Shown here one piece after another: positions 1 through 9,530 of a stretch of DNA of 64,000 bases. Position 1 is the first letter of the stretch, and every line of letters starts with the position of its first letter. The stretch comes from Balanoglossus misakiensis. Its lineage: Eukaryota > Hemichordata. The DNA lies in the NCBI GenBank assembly GCA_040954595.2, contig JBECUI020000039.1, forward strand, positions 1-64,000. The letters run 5' to 3'. Under the pieces are notes generated by a model. That model saw nothing but the letters and a program-made list of their open reading frames with translations. It was not told the DNA's origin and did not search any database. The position numbers and the translations under genes are program-made.

Positions 1-2
1 AT

Positions 3-629
3 TTATTTATTTTTTTCTGCTTCATTTGCTGGTAGTAACACTTTTACCTTAGCATTACGCACAACTTTATCATACAATGTATATCCATTCTGATATACCT
101 CAATTACTGTTGGACCTTCAACTGAATCCCTTGTTTCTACAGCAATTGCTTCATGAATAGTGGGGTCGAAATCCTTATTAAGTGATTCATATCGCACCAG
201 TTTCCACTGTTGCTCAAGATTTACACGTAGCTGTCGATTGATTAACTCAATGCCAGCCTTAAATGATTCAACGGTTGCAGTCTCATCAGTAAACTGTATA
301 GCACGCTCCAGGTCATCAAGAAATGATATAATGTCCAGCAGAAGTGCCTTGTTTGCAAATTGCACTTCCTGCTGCTTGTCCCGCATCAAACGCTTCCTTA
401 CATTATCAAAATCAGCACGCACTCGCAGAATGTCTTCCTGTAAGCCAGCTCGCTCATGCTGCAATTTTTCAATCTGAAGTTTTTGTTCCCTTATCAGATC
501 TGTTGCATCTTGTTCTGATTGTTCCGATTGTTCCGATTGTTCTTCAAGTACGGGAATATCCGCGGATTCCGATATATCATTGGAATCCAGCTCTACCGGT
601 TTTGTATTAATATCTTGTTGTTCTGCCAT
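3..629 (-). CDS. grpE: GrpE, nucleotide exchange factor of DnaK
   Basis: GrpE releases ADP from the cytoplasmic chaperone DnaK and so resets its substrate cycle. The 208-residue protein has the family layout: a charged disordered N terminus (1-45, with a short SEQ triplet repeat), a long coiled-coil helix (about 45-120), and a beta-rich head ending in a motif close to the usual NGYTLYDKVVRNAKVKV signature. The ATG at 629 follows an AAGGA ribosome site at good spacing. It lies downstream of the large coiled-coil gene; dnaK would be expected just beyond the window edge, but that is inference. Confidence 0.95.
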   Translation of the reverse strand: MAEQQDINTKPVELDSNDISESADIPVLEEQSEQSEQSEQDATDLIREQKLQIEKLQHERAGLQEDILRVRADFDNVRKRLMRDKQQEVQFANKALLLDIISFLDDLERAIQFTDETATVESFKAGIELINRQLRVNLEQQWKLVRYESLNKDFDPTIHEAIAVETRDSVEGPTVIEVYQNGYTLYDKVVRNAKVKVLLPANEAEKNK

Positions 630-714
630 TAATTTGTTCCTTGTGCACTGATAATTTCTTCAGCAAATAATTAAAGCTATAGTACATAGTATAATATATA
701 ATGTCAATAAATTG

Positions 715-3700
715 TTATGAACGAACCGACATTTCAAGTATAAGTTCTACCTCGCCCTTACTGATATTCGTTTTGCGAGCGATTTCATCCACACTCCAAC
801 CAAGTTTGGATAAACGGATAACCGTTTTTTGTGCATCACGTTGAGGCGCACCTTTTTCTTTTGAAGCAGTTTCTTTTAGCTCACCACGTACGACATGCTC
901 CAACTGCCTTAATTGTTCGTCAATTTCTTTACTGAGGGTTGTATACCTCGTTTCCGAACGGGCAACCCATTCCCGCGACTGCTTCACCTCTTCCAGACGT
1001 TCTTCGAGGTTGCCGAGATCGCTGTTTAATGAATTGAAGACTTCAACAACATGCTCTGCCTCTTCCTTACCCGAACTGAGGGTCTGTATGGTATCCCCCA
1101 TGCTCTGAACATTCTCAGCGAATGTGCTAAGGGATCCTGATAATTCCTGAATACGTCCGTCAAGCTCACCAAGCCTGTCAAAATTGTTATCAACCGTTTT
1201 AATTGTAACATCAATAAGAGAACGCTTCTTGTCCAAGCGATTAAGACGATCGCCCAGGTCTTTCTCCAAAATTTCGATATGCTGAAAGCGAGATTTTAAC
1301 TCTTGCAACTCATCGTTTCTGTCAGTAAGGTCGGCAACCTTGCGGTCAACCGATTGCGACAATTCTCCAAGAACACGATAACGTTCTTCCAGAGCATCAA
1401 GTTTGCGTTTATCTTCGCTCAGCCGAAGCAACTGTCGCACGTTCTCTTTGCTTTGCTGCTGAACCTTGTTAACCTCCGCTTCAAGGTCTCGGACAACCCC
1501 CCGTGCATTCTCTAGCTGCTCTATTTCACTCTTGTAGTAATTCAGGTTTTCCTTTAACTCAAAGCGCATGGACTCAACTCGTCGGAAGAGTTTGGTTTGT
1601 TCAATGAATTCCCGCTGACGTTTATCAATCTTACCGAGATTTTCTTCAAGTGAATGGACTGATTGCTCCAGTTTACTAATGAGTTTATGCCGTTGCGAAA
1701 AGAACTGGTCGCGGGCATCGTTGATGATATTTCTTATCTCTTCGCGGAAAGAAACCTTGTTTTCTTCCAACTCATCAAACAATGACGCCGATTGATTCTG
1801 AAAATGTGTACTTGCCTGCACAACATTGCTCTCCAGCTCATGTATCTTGCTCTCAATACCCCCACTGGCACTTTCAACCTCTTCGTTCATTGTACGAAGA
1901 GAGCCTTCAACACTCTGTGATTGTGCACGAATTTTTTTCTCCGTTTCCAAGGAATGCTGTAAAAACTGTGCTTCAAAATGTTCCATTGCATTCTGCCGAA
2001 CATTTCCTATCTTGCCCTGTAATTCTTCTTCCAGGGTTTTCAGTGATGTACTCGTTTGATTTATGCCAATATCCAGTTCCTTGCGCATGCCGAGAACTGA
2101 ATCGTCAATATCCTGTACCTGTCCATCTACCCGCTTGCGCAAGTCCCCCAATACCCCGGACATGTTTCGGTTAAGCTCCTGCTCCTGCTCTTGCAATCTC
2201 GTATGCTGATTGACCTCAAGGGTTCGTAACTCCTCGGAAAAATGTTCGCGGAAGTCCTCAATTTCTTTGCGCATTTTCTGGTCGTTATCGTTTAGGTTGC
2301 CTAGAAACTCCTTACTGAATAATTCTATCTTATCTCCTAAATCAATATGCGCCCTACTCTTAACACTACTAACCTCGCGTTCAATCTCTGCAAGGTCGGT
2401 GCGAATAGATTCCTGTTCTTTATTCATTTCAAGCATGATTTCGTTTCTATACTCTGCAATTTCTGCTGGAATCTCATCAAACTTGCTTTGTAAACTTATC
2501 GTGGTACGCTCAATTACTTCGCGCATCTCCTTATCAAGCAAATCGATGTCCTGCCGGAGCACTTCGAGCTTCGTTATTCTATAAATGAAGTCCTGCTCAA
2601 AGTCACTAATTCGCTTGTCAAGTTTGTTAAATACCTGCTGCTCCACCGATTGATGATGCTTCTGCATAAAGGTGGGAAGGGAATCGATAAATGTTTGTAT
2701 CTCCTGCTTTACATTGTCGAGCTTGGTACGCGATTCCTCTGTCTGCCGAGATATATCGTCTTTCGCAGTATGAACATTGTTTAGTTGCTTCTCGCAGTCC
2801 TCAACGCGTTCTACCAATGACTGCTTAAATGTATCAAAATACTGCTCAATGTCGCCCTGCTTGTCGGCAAAGCCTTCTGCAAGGGTCTTCAGCTGTGCTT
2901 CCATATCCGATGCCAAGATCCGACTCTGCTTGTCAATATCCGACTTAATACGTGCCAAGGCCTTCGACTCTTCATTGCTTGCTGAGGTGGTTAATTTGTC
3001 AATGCGGTCTTTCATTTTGCCGTATAACCCGTCCAGACGTTTACTAAACTCGGAAAAATATGTTGTAAGAATCTCCCGCTGTTCCTGCACCTGATTATTA
3101 TGCGACTGAACACTGTTTGTAAGATCAACCGTAAATTCCTGATATAACTCTGTACGAACACGTTGTAATGATGCAACCGTTTGCTCTTCCTCGTTGGTGA
3201 GACGGGCAAAAAGCGTTTTCGTCTGCTCTTCGAGTTCAAGAAAATTGCTCCGTATATCATTGATTGATTGACGTTCCGCATCAAGCTGTTGCTGTATGGT
3301 CGCCGTTAACTCTTGCTCCGCATCGCTGCCCAACTCTGCAAAACGTTTCTCGGACTCGGCAAGAAGTCTTTCCTGCAACTCCTGAAATTTTCCCCGGAAT
3401 GAGTCCAGGTCTTTTTCAAAACTACGGATAACTTCCTCAGTGTCCATACAACGGGCAGTTAACTGATCCGAACGAATCGCAACGTCTTCAAAGACTTTAG
3501 ACTGGAATTCCTCCATCTCCTGTGCATTCCGGTTCTGCATGGAGTCGACTATGTTTTCGGATTCCTTTTGAAGATTGTCGATATGATCTTGAATTTTGTT
3601 TGCCCGCTTGCCGACCTCATCAACATAACGAGATTCATCGTGGATACGCTGTAAGTTTTCCTCGACGTTCTTTGTCATATGTGCAAGATCTTGCAAAACC

Positions 3701-4008
3701 CGGTCGTATTCCCGAATACGATCATCAACATGATCAATGGCTTGCAACCTTGACCCGAACCCGTCTTCCACCTCTTTTGCCTTTTGGAGAATGGCACGCA
3801 CAGTTTGTTGCTGCACCTCTATTTCCACTCCCATATTCTTCAGGACTTCAACCTTTTCGTCTACCAGCACTGTAAGATCGTTTCGCACCTTTTCAGCGGT
3901 TCGCTTTATGCGAGATTGCAGACGGGACGGACTATCCATGCGCCTATAAATTATCAGCATGATAGTAACGATAATGAGAACAACTACGTTATTTATTACA
4001 AACTGCAT
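715..4008 (-). CDS. Giant membrane-anchored coiled-coil protein (spirochaete 'SpiroCoCo' type)
   Basis: The 1097-residue protein begins with one hydrophobic segment (about residues 4-21), then is almost entirely heptad-like, Glu/Lys/Gln-rich coiled coil from about 30 to 1030. It ends with a compact segment (about 1060-1097) resembling a helix-turn-helix, including GWSVDEIARKTNISKGEVEL. The layout suggests a long rod anchored in the inner membrane and reaching into the cytoplasm, with a small terminal domain. It matches the type of protein I know as the SpiroCoCo family in spirochaetes, whose function I cannot state. A GGGAGG ribosome site precedes the ATG at 4008. Whether the terminal domain binds DNA is inference. 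Confidence 0.7.
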   Translation of the reverse strand: MQFVINNVVVLIIVTIMLIIYRRMDSPSRLQSRIKRTAEKVRNDLTVLVDEKVEVLKNMGVEIEVQQQTVRAILQKAKEVEDGFGSRLQAIDHVDDRIREYDRVLQDLAHMTKNVEENLQRIHDESRYVDEVGKRANKIQDHIDNLQKESENIVDSMQNRNAQEMEEFQSKVFEDVAIRSDQLTARCMDTEEVIRSFEKDLDSFRGKFQELQERLLAESEKRFAELGSDAEQELTATIQQQLDAERQSINDIRSNFLELEEQTKTLFARLTNEEEQTVASLQRVRTELYQEFTVDLTNSVQSHNNQVQEQREILTTYFSEFSKRLDGLYGKMKDRIDKLTTSASNEESKALARIKSDIDKQSRILASDMEAQLKTLAEGFADKQGDIEQYFDTFKQSLVERVEDCEKQLNNVHTAKDDISRQTEESRTKLDNVKQEIQTFIDSLPTFMQKHHQSVEQQVFNKLDKRISDFEQDFIYRITKLEVLRQDIDLLDKEMREVIERTTISLQSKFDEIPAEIAEYRNEIMLEMNKEQESIRTDLAEIEREVSSVKSRAHIDLGDKIELFSKEFLGNLNDNDQKMRKEIEDFREHFSEELRTLEVNQHTRLQEQEQELNRNMSGVLGDLRKRVDGQVQDIDDSVLGMRKELDIGINQTSTSLKTLEEELQGKIGNVRQNAMEHFEAQFLQHSLETEKKIRAQSQSVEGSLRTMNEEVESASGGIESKIHELESNVVQASTHFQNQSASLFDELEENKVSFREEIRNIINDARDQFFSQRHKLISKLEQSVHSLEENLGKIDKRQREFIEQTKLFRRVESMRFELKENLNYYKSEIEQLENARGVVRDLEAEVNKVQQQSKENVRQLLRLSEDKRKLDALEERYRVLGELSQSVDRKVADLTDRNDELQELKSRFQHIEILEKDLGDRLNRLDKKRSLIDVTIKTVDNNFDRLGELDGRIQELSGSLSTFAENVQSMGDTIQTLSSGKEEAEHVVEVFNSLNSDLGNLEERLEEVKQSREWVARSETRYTTLSKEIDEQLRQLEHVVRGELKETASKEKGAPQRDAQKTVIRLSKLGWSVDEIARKTNISKGEVELILEMSVRS

Positions 4009-4078
4009 TGAGAAAGACCTCCCAATCTTCTCAGACCTACTATTGACACGGTATTCATGTCATTGTTTTATAACTATA

Positions 4079-4747
4079 CTAAGCAAAACATAAATATTCT
4101 TCAAGCCTATGCAATAAAGAACGATAACAGGAAAATTGTATTGTTGCATTATAAGAACGCAACAATGCAAATGTTAGATAAGCACTCATCATTCCCATTT
4201 CTTCAGCCCCAAGGATATCATAATGATAATTATCCCCAACAAATAACACCTTGTTTGGTGCTACATGAAGTTTATCACAAATATCCATAAAGGGTTTCTC
4301 ATGGGGTTTTAAATAACCACTGTCTTCGGAACAATGGACTGCATCCCAACAGGATTCCAAATGAAGATACTCCAGTTTTTTTCCTATGGGAAAATCAGAT
4401 AAGATTCCTGTTGCTATGCCTTTGGCATGCAACCAATCTAATAACCGGGTAATGCCCGAATAGGGTTTAACGTTGCTAATTGCACGGGGGATCCGGTATA
4501 AAACAAGATCATCAATGTATTGATGTGCCTCTTCGACAGGGATATCCAACATAGCTGCAAGCATGGTAGCTTGTTTGTTATGTATATCACCAAGCGGTGT
4601 AATGTGTCGGAGATGTGCCCGTATTTTTCCAAAGGCCGACATAAACTTGATATGCGCCAAACAATACGGAAAAAGTTGTAATTTGACCTTTGAGTTCGGA
4701 TACAACGTCCCATCCAGATCAAAAATAACTGCCTGAATATCGTGCAT
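4079..4747 (-). CDS. HAD-superfamily hydrolase (phosphatase-like)
   Basis: The 222-residue protein carries the haloacid dehalogenase motifs in order: DLDGT with nucleophile Asp10 and acid/base Asp12, a motif II region GILSDFP near 118, a motif III lysine near 148 (KPHEKPF), and the acidic motif IV VGDNYHYDILGA near 170. An alpha-helical cap lies between motifs I and II, as in subfamily I small-molecule phosphatases such as phosphoglycolate phosphatase or pyrimidine 5'-nucleotidase. The substrate cannot be told from sequence. It sits 51 nt after the upstream gene and has its own promoter candidate in that gap. No Shine-Dalgarno sequence is visible before the ATG. Confidence 0.85.
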   Translation of the reverse strand: MHDIQAVIFDLDGTLYPNSKVKLQLFPYCLAHIKFMSAFGKIRAHLRHITPLGDIHNKQATMLAAMLDIPVEEAHQYIDDLVLYRIPRAISNVKPYSGITRLLDWLHAKGIATGILSDFPIGKKLEYLHLESCWDAVHCSEDSGYLKPHEKPFMDICDKLHVAPNKVLFVGDNYHYDILGAEEMGMMSAYLTFALLRSYNATIQFSCYRSLLHRLEEYLCFA

Positions 4748-4756
4748 TTAGATTAT

Positions 4757-4784
4757 TGTATACCATGTATGAATACTTATGCAA
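4757..4784 (-). promoter_or_regulatory. Promoter candidate for the HAD gene, nearly leaderless
   Basis: On the minus strand TTGCAT is followed after 16 nt by TATACA, which is preceded by an extended TGG element. Only 9 nt separate the -10 box from the ATG at 4747, so the transcript would start 2-3 nt before the start codon. Confidence 0.4.
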
Positions 4785-4797
4785 GTATCCCATACAA

Positions 4798-6120
4798 TTA
4801 ATTAGCAAGATCAGTTTGGATGCGGGGAATCTGAAAGGCTTGTACCCCCGGAGCATGCACGATGTGTATGTAATCGTTCGGATAACGTTTCAGTAATAAT
4901 GCCGGATCAGTTTCCACATTGCGTTCAAATACCCGCAAATGAAATTCTCCGCTTGTACTGATATAAGGCAAAAGGACAACAACGTGAACATGCTGGCGAA
5001 GAAGTGTGTTATCGCCAAAGGGCTTATTAATGCTTGCAAAATAGATCCTTCCCGGATGTTCTTGAACCTCTTGTAAGAGAATTTCTTCGAGTTTTCTCAT
5101 GGGATACCCAACGTCTTCAATATAGGGAGAAACTGTCTGATTACGTAGATCGTAGGCTTCGAGATCAACTGCTGTAGATATTTCGGCGCTTAGTTTGCTG
5201 AGTTCGCTGATTTTGCTATCTTCTTTCAAATTGTTGAGCACCCAAGCTATGTTTCGTGTCCAGTCCAAACCAAAATACGGATCGCGCTCGTACTCATGAA
5301 AGGCGCCCCACTGATTCCCACGAATGCCGGTATGCCGCTGCTTCAATGTTTCAATGGATAAATACTGATGATGCTCAGGATAATAAAAGCCATCTGCTAC
5401 CCATTTTGCAAACCCGGAGCAGTTAAATCCCGACAGGTCTGCCTGCATGCCCTGTGTACTGATGTAAACCAGATTCCCTTGGGCATCCATGGCGCCGTCT
5501 TCTGCATCGGGGAGATAGGGCAGATAGGCATGAATGCGATTTGCTAACTCACTGATCCCTTCGTTCTTCATGACCTCGCTTGATAGGACAATGTTGTCAA
5601 TAAGAATCCTGTCCCATTGCACGAGTCGTTCTGTCGCTACCCGTATCAGCTTGAAGGAATCTACCAATAACACTGCAAATGATATGGGAATATCAATGTT
5701 CTTATACAGTAACTTCTCTTCCTTATAAATATTCATACGGCTTCCCGTACCATGTGGATGGATGCGAAGAAAATGCCGTCCTTCATTGGAAAGAAATATC
5801 TTTATTTGATCGACCTTATTGCTGCTCAGGGAGCGCCGGATGATATAACTCCCTGTGGCTGAAATTGAAAAGGCATTCTGCAATTCCGGCAAAAAGAGAA
5901 AATAGACATGCTTTTTTTCCCTACTAACAGTAAATTGTACCCGCGGCAAGCCATTGCCTTGCACAAAAACCTGTCCTGAAACGCCAGAAGCCCGGTCTAT
6001 TGATGCAAATAAGTACTCACGGAGCTGATACCGGGCAATGCTACTCTCTAGTATATCAGACGCTCCAGCTGGGAGAACCGATATTATGACACAGATAATG
6101 ACCGTATATACAAACTTCAT
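4798..6120 (-). CDS. Secreted protein with NlpC/P60-like Cys and His motifs
   Basis: I do not recognise a named family for this 440-residue protein. It has a signal peptide (residues 1-20, cleavage after AGA). The first half (about 40-180) looks beta-rich. A GFNCSGFAKW motif at 231-240 resembles the catalytic Cys segment of NlpC/P60 peptidases, and a His-rich strand RQHVHVVVLLPY at 375-386 could supply the catalytic histidine. A periplasmic cysteine peptidase or amidase acting on peptidoglycan is therefore possible, but the spacing between motifs is longer than in typical NlpC/P60 domains. It is followed by the HAD gene and preceded by the MerR gene with only 5 nt between. Confidence 0.6.
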   Translation of the reverse strand: MKFVYTVIICVIISVLPAGASDILESSIARYQLREYLFASIDRASGVSGQVFVQGNGLPRVQFTVSREKKHVYFLFLPELQNAFSISATGSYIIRRSLSSNKVDQIKIFLSNEGRHFLRIHPHGTGSRMNIYKEEKLLYKNIDIPISFAVLLVDSFKLIRVATERLVQWDRILIDNIVLSSEVMKNEGISELANRIHAYLPYLPDAEDGAMDAQGNLVYISTQGMQADLSGFNCSGFAKWVADGFYYPEHHQYLSIETLKQRHTGIRGNQWGAFHEYERDPYFGLDWTRNIAWVLNNLKEDSKISELSKLSAEISTAVDLEAYDLRNQTVSPYIEDVGYPMRKLEEILLQEVQEHPGRIYFASINKPFGDNTLLRQHVHVVVLLPYISTSGEFHLRVFERNVETDPALLLKRYPNDYIHIVHAPGVQAFQIPRIQTDLAN

Positions 6121-6125
6121 ATTAG

Positions 6126-6497
6126 TTATATCGACTTATTACTGAACTCTCTCAATTCTTTTAAGAGCAGCCCTACGTTTTCCAAGTGACGATAGAGTTT
6201 TCGATGTGCAATGGAAACCGCAAGCAAGGCATTCTTTATTTCCTCGCATTGCTGCTTGATGTGAACATTATTCTTTGCATGCAATAGATGCTCGGTTGCC
6301 CCTTGAATGCTGTATTTCTTATTGATAACAAGATGACGAACACGAAAAAGCTGTCGTAATGTTTCGAAAGAATACATGCGCATATTGTTTTTTCGGTAAT
6401 GCGGAGCGAGGGTGGGAATATGTTCTTCCCAATAGCGAATGGTATGGGGCGGGATGTCTAATATCTCTGCCACTTCGCCAATCCGAAAATACTGCAT
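6126..6497 (-). CDS. MerR-family transcriptional regulator
   Basis: The 123-residue cytoplasmic protein starts with a MerR-type winged helix-turn-helix (IGEVAEILDIPPHTIRYWEE, residues about 5-24, then a wing to about 70) and continues as a dimerisation helix. There is no Cys-rich metal site or effector domain, so the signal is unknown. An upstream in-frame start at 6566 would lie inside der. The ATG at 6497 overlaps the der stop as TAATG and has GGGAGG just upstream, so it is the better start. Translational coupling to der is likely. Confidence 0.85.
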   Translation of the reverse strand: MQYFRIGEVAEILDIPPHTIRYWEEHIPTLAPHYRKNNMRMYSFETLRQLFRVRHLVINKKYSIQGATEHLLHAKNNVHIKQQCEEIKNALLAVSIAHRKLYRHLENVGLLLKELREFSNKSI

Positions 6498-7786
6498 TAA
6501 CGCCTCCCGGTGCGTATCTCTAAGCCAATGGGAACTGATGAAAATCCAAGATCCCGACGGATGCAATTAATAAGGTACCGGTGATATGAAGGTGGAACTT
6601 TCTGTTTAGCAAACAAGAGAAATCGAACTGGGTTCGATGAGACTTGTGTTGAATAACGGATTTTCGGTATCCGTCGACCGGATACGGCAAACCTCTCCTG
6701 CCAAATTTGAAGGTGCTTATTTAGAACTGGGGTAGCAATTTTTTTCCGTAGTTCTGCATAACCCCGAAACGCAGCATCTAACAGACGCTCTACCCCAAAT
6801 CCAGTCTGACTGGAACAGGGGAAAATTTGTGCATAGGCGAGCAGTGGAAAGAAAAAACGAATATTATCTTTTAGGTCGTGCAACGATGGATGCGGTTCTA
6901 TATCCCATTTACTGAGTACAAGGATACATGCCCTCCCGCTCTCCACTGCAATATTGGCAATTCGCTTATCCTGTTCACTGATTCCCTCTGTTGCATCAAT
7001 CAGCAAAAAAACTATATCGGCTTGCTCGGTGTTCACAATTGTCCGTCTGGAGGCATAGTATTCAAGAGAATCGCTTGTCTTGCGTCTGAGTCCTGCCGTA
7101 TCAATAATGCGCAGATGCCGGTTCTTGTATTCTATAATGCCGTCAACAGAATCTCGGGTAGTACCCGCTATATCACTCACGAGACTCCTGTCATATCCCA
7201 GTATTGCATTGAGCAAACTTGATTTTCCACTGTTTGGTTTTCCAACAATAGCGATGCTGCAGGTAATGCGAACATGCTTTTCCTCCTGCGTCCCTTCTTG
7301 CTCCAGTACTGCCTCTATTGATGTTAGAAGTTCATCTATCCCCGTACCATGTGTCGCCGATATCCAAACCGTGCCCTTGCCGCCGAGATTCTTACCCAAC
7401 AGCGGATCGGTCTGCTGTTTATCAGCCTTGTTCACAACAAAGATGCAGATAGATGCTTCCCTTCGGCAGAGTTCAATCAACTCCTGGTCTTCAGCAGTAT
7501 AGTTGCTGGCATCGAGGAGAAGCAGAACAAGATGCGCATTACGAATGCATTGCTTACTCCTTTCAACAACAAGGGCATCGAATCTATCATCTGCCTCTCC
7601 TATGCCACCGGTATCAATAAGGCAGACAATCTTCCCGCCAATTTCCATTTCTCCCTCTACGTAGTCGCGCGTTATGCCCGCATGAGAGTCTGTAATTGCC
7701 TGCCTACGGCGCAGAAGGCGATTAAACAATGTTGACTTGCCAACATTGGGTCTACCAACAATGCTGATAGAAAACTTTGAGGTCAT
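6497..7786 (-). CDS. der: Der (EngA), double-domain ribosome-assembly GTPase
   Basis: Der has two tandem GTPase domains and helps mature the 50S subunit. The 429-residue protein shows the first G1 loop GRPNVGKST at residues 11-19 with a GITRD switch, the second G1 loop GKPNSGKSS near 181 with GTTRDSVDG, NKAD and SKWD specificity loops, and a C-terminal KH-like domain from about 340. It is slightly shorter than the family average. Its start overlaps the ptsI stop by 4 nt, so it is probably co-transcribed with ptsI. Confidence 0.95.
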   Translation of the reverse strand: MTSKFSISIVGRPNVGKSTLFNRLLRRRQAITDSHAGITRDYVEGEMEIGGKIVCLIDTGGIGEADDRFDALVVERSKQCIRNAHLVLLLLDASNYTAEDQELIELCRREASICIFVVNKADKQQTDPLLGKNLGGKGTVWISATHGTGIDELLTSIEAVLEQEGTQEEKHVRITCSIAIVGKPNSGKSSLLNAILGYDRSLVSDIAGTTRDSVDGIIEYKNRHLRIIDTAGLRRKTSDSLEYYASRRTIVNTEQADIVFLLIDATEGISEQDKRIANIAVESGRACILVLSKWDIEPHPSLHDLKDNIRFFFPLLAYAQIFPCSSQTGFGVERLLDAAFRGYAELRKKIATPVLNKHLQIWQERFAVSGRRIPKIRYSTQVSSNPVRFLLFAKQKVPPSYHRYLINCIRRDLGFSSVPIGLEIRTGRR

Positions 7787-9486
7787 TGTATCTCCTTGCT
7801 AAAGAGCGTCAAGCGCTCGATAATATCTCGCTTCCGATACAATGCCAAGACATCATTCGCAAGAGACGTACATTTTTTGCTATCCAACAGTGCTATACAC
7901 TGTTTTAGCCCAGCAATGGCATTGAGTGGAACACTGAAACGTCGTAAGCCGAGTCCAATCAATAATGCAGTTGCTTGAATATTTCCCGCCATTTCTCCAC
8001 AGAGAGTAACTGGGACATCTTCCTTATTAGCAGCATCTATAATGGTGCCCAATATACGAATAACCGACGGATCAAATTCACTGTATAGGTGGGATATGTG
8101 TTCATTGCTGCGGTCAACCGCAAGAGTATACTGTATTAAATCATTCGTTCCAATAGAAAAGAAATCCACCATCCGTGCTAACTCGGGCACAATCATGACC
8201 GCTGATGGAACTTCAATCATAACACCGACCGGTATCGAGGCTGCCATGGGAATGCCCTTCTTGGTGAAATCTTCGCGGACAAAGTTAAGCATCTCCATAA
8301 ATTCATCGACTTCATCAATAGTGGACAGAAGGGGGAAGAGAATGCTGAGTTTCCCATTGACAGACGCACGAAGGAGCGCCCGTAATTGGAGATAAAATAT
8401 ATCTTTATGCTTAAACGAAAAGCGAATGGAACGTAGCCCCAGCAGAGGATTCGACTCTTGAAATCCCGCTATTAGCTTATCGCCACCTATGTCAAAGGTA
8501 CGGATAATGACTTCTTTCTCGGGCATGGCTTGCAATGCACTGGTATACGCATTGTATTGCTCATCTTCCCCAGCAAAACTTTGTCTCCCCATAAACAAGA
8601 ACTCGGAGCAATAGAGGCCTATTCCGTCAGAGTGGAATCGGTCAAGCGACTCGATCTCATAGCCAATGCGAATATTGGCAAGTACCTGTATGGGTACCCC
8701 ATCTTTTGTCTGCGAGGGAATGCCCAAGACTGTATCCAGTTCTTCCTGTTTACGGCGATACTCATGCACTTTTACTTGGTATTTCTGCACCGTTTTCTGG
8801 TCGGGAATGCAAACTACATGCCCGCTATAACCATCCAATATAATTGGATCCCCACTATTACAGATGTGAGTAGCATCCTTTACTCTTATAACACAGGGAA
8901 TGTCCATAGCAGCAGCAAGAATTGAAGTATGCGAGGTCAATCCACCTTTCTCCAGAATGATGCCCAGCACATTCTCCTTTGGCAAAAGGAGAAGCTCCCG
9001 AGGAGTAAGATCTTGATAAACAAGAATTACCGGTTTTTCGGGAAGAACGAATTCTGTTCCCGACAAAACTGAAAACAAATGTCGGAGAAGGCCATAGAGA
9101 TCAATTGAACGCTCGCTTAGATAGCTATCCTCTACGTTGGAAACCTTATGAATAATCGAAGCAATGTACTCTTGTATAACCCACTCAATATTATATAATT
9201 GTTCCCGAATTTTTAATGCAATGACAGAAAAAAATTCAGGATCGTTGAGCATCAAATCGTGGCTTTCAAGTATTTCGTCTGCCCCTTCAGTCGTAGTGCT
9301 ATCCCGAAGTACTGCAATAGACTGCCGAGCTTTCTGAATAGCATGACGAAGACGTTCAATTTCATGCTCAACTTGATGATCTTCAATTGGATAACAGTAT
9401 ATTGCATTATGAGCATGTGAACGACTAACATAGGCATCACCTCTTGCTATACCTTTACATACTGATCTTCCTGATAACTTTTTCAT
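7783..9486 (-). CDS. ptsI: PTS enzyme I (phosphoenolpyruvate-protein phosphotransferase)
   Basis: Enzyme I takes phosphate from PEP and passes it to HPr. The protein is about 567 residues from the ATG at 9486. The phosphorylated histidine lies in GGLTSHTSILAA (about residue 186), close to His189 of E. coli. The PEP-binding barrel follows with GIGLYCSEFLFM, FDIGGDK, GTNDLIQYTLAVDRSNE and CGEMAGN. A longer reading to 9591 would overlap the divergent gene and bypass a strong promoter, so the 9486 start is preferred. No HPr or enzyme II gene is present here, so the role could be regulatory as well as transport. Confidence 0.95.
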   Translation of the reverse strand: MKKLSGRSVCKGIARGDAYVSRSHAHNAIYCYPIEDHQVEHEIERLRHAIQKARQSIAVLRDSTTTEGADEILESHDLMLNDPEFFSVIALKIREQLYNIEWVIQEYIASIIHKVSNVEDSYLSERSIDLYGLLRHLFSVLSGTEFVLPEKPVILVYQDLTPRELLLLPKENVLGIILEKGGLTSHTSILAAAMDIPCVIRVKDATHICNSGDPIILDGYSGHVVCIPDQKTVQKYQVKVHEYRRKQEELDTVLGIPSQTKDGVPIQVLANIRIGYEIESLDRFHSDGIGLYCSEFLFMGRQSFAGEDEQYNAYTSALQAMPEKEVIIRTFDIGGDKLIAGFQESNPLLGLRSIRFSFKHKDIFYLQLRALLRASVNGKLSILFPLLSTIDEVDEFMEMLNFVREDFTKKGIPMAASIPVGVMIEVPSAVMIVPELARMVDFFSIGTNDLIQYTLAVDRSNEHISHLYSEFDPSVIRILGTIIDAANKEDVPVTLCGEMAGNIQATALLIGLGLRRFSVPLNAIAGLKQCIALLDSKKCTSLANDVLALYRKRDIIERLTLFSKEIQ

Positions 9487-9501
9487 ATGATTACCTGTTT
9501 T

Positions 9502-9530
9502 ATCATAGTATGAATATAAATTACTGTCAA
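9502..9530 (-). promoter_or_regulatory. Strong sigma-70-type promoter of ptsI-der-merR
   Basis: The minus strand reads TTGACA, a 17-nt spacer, then TATGAT. The predicted transcript starts about 9 nt before the ptsI ATG at 9486, and the leader holds a short ACAGGT ribosome site. This fixes the ptsI start and rules out the longer reading frame. Confidence 0.75.

Noticed and set aside
4044-4079. TTGACA on the plus strand between the HAD and coiled-coil genes as a promoter
   Set aside because: No -10 box lies at a suitable distance and no plausible plus-strand gene follows.
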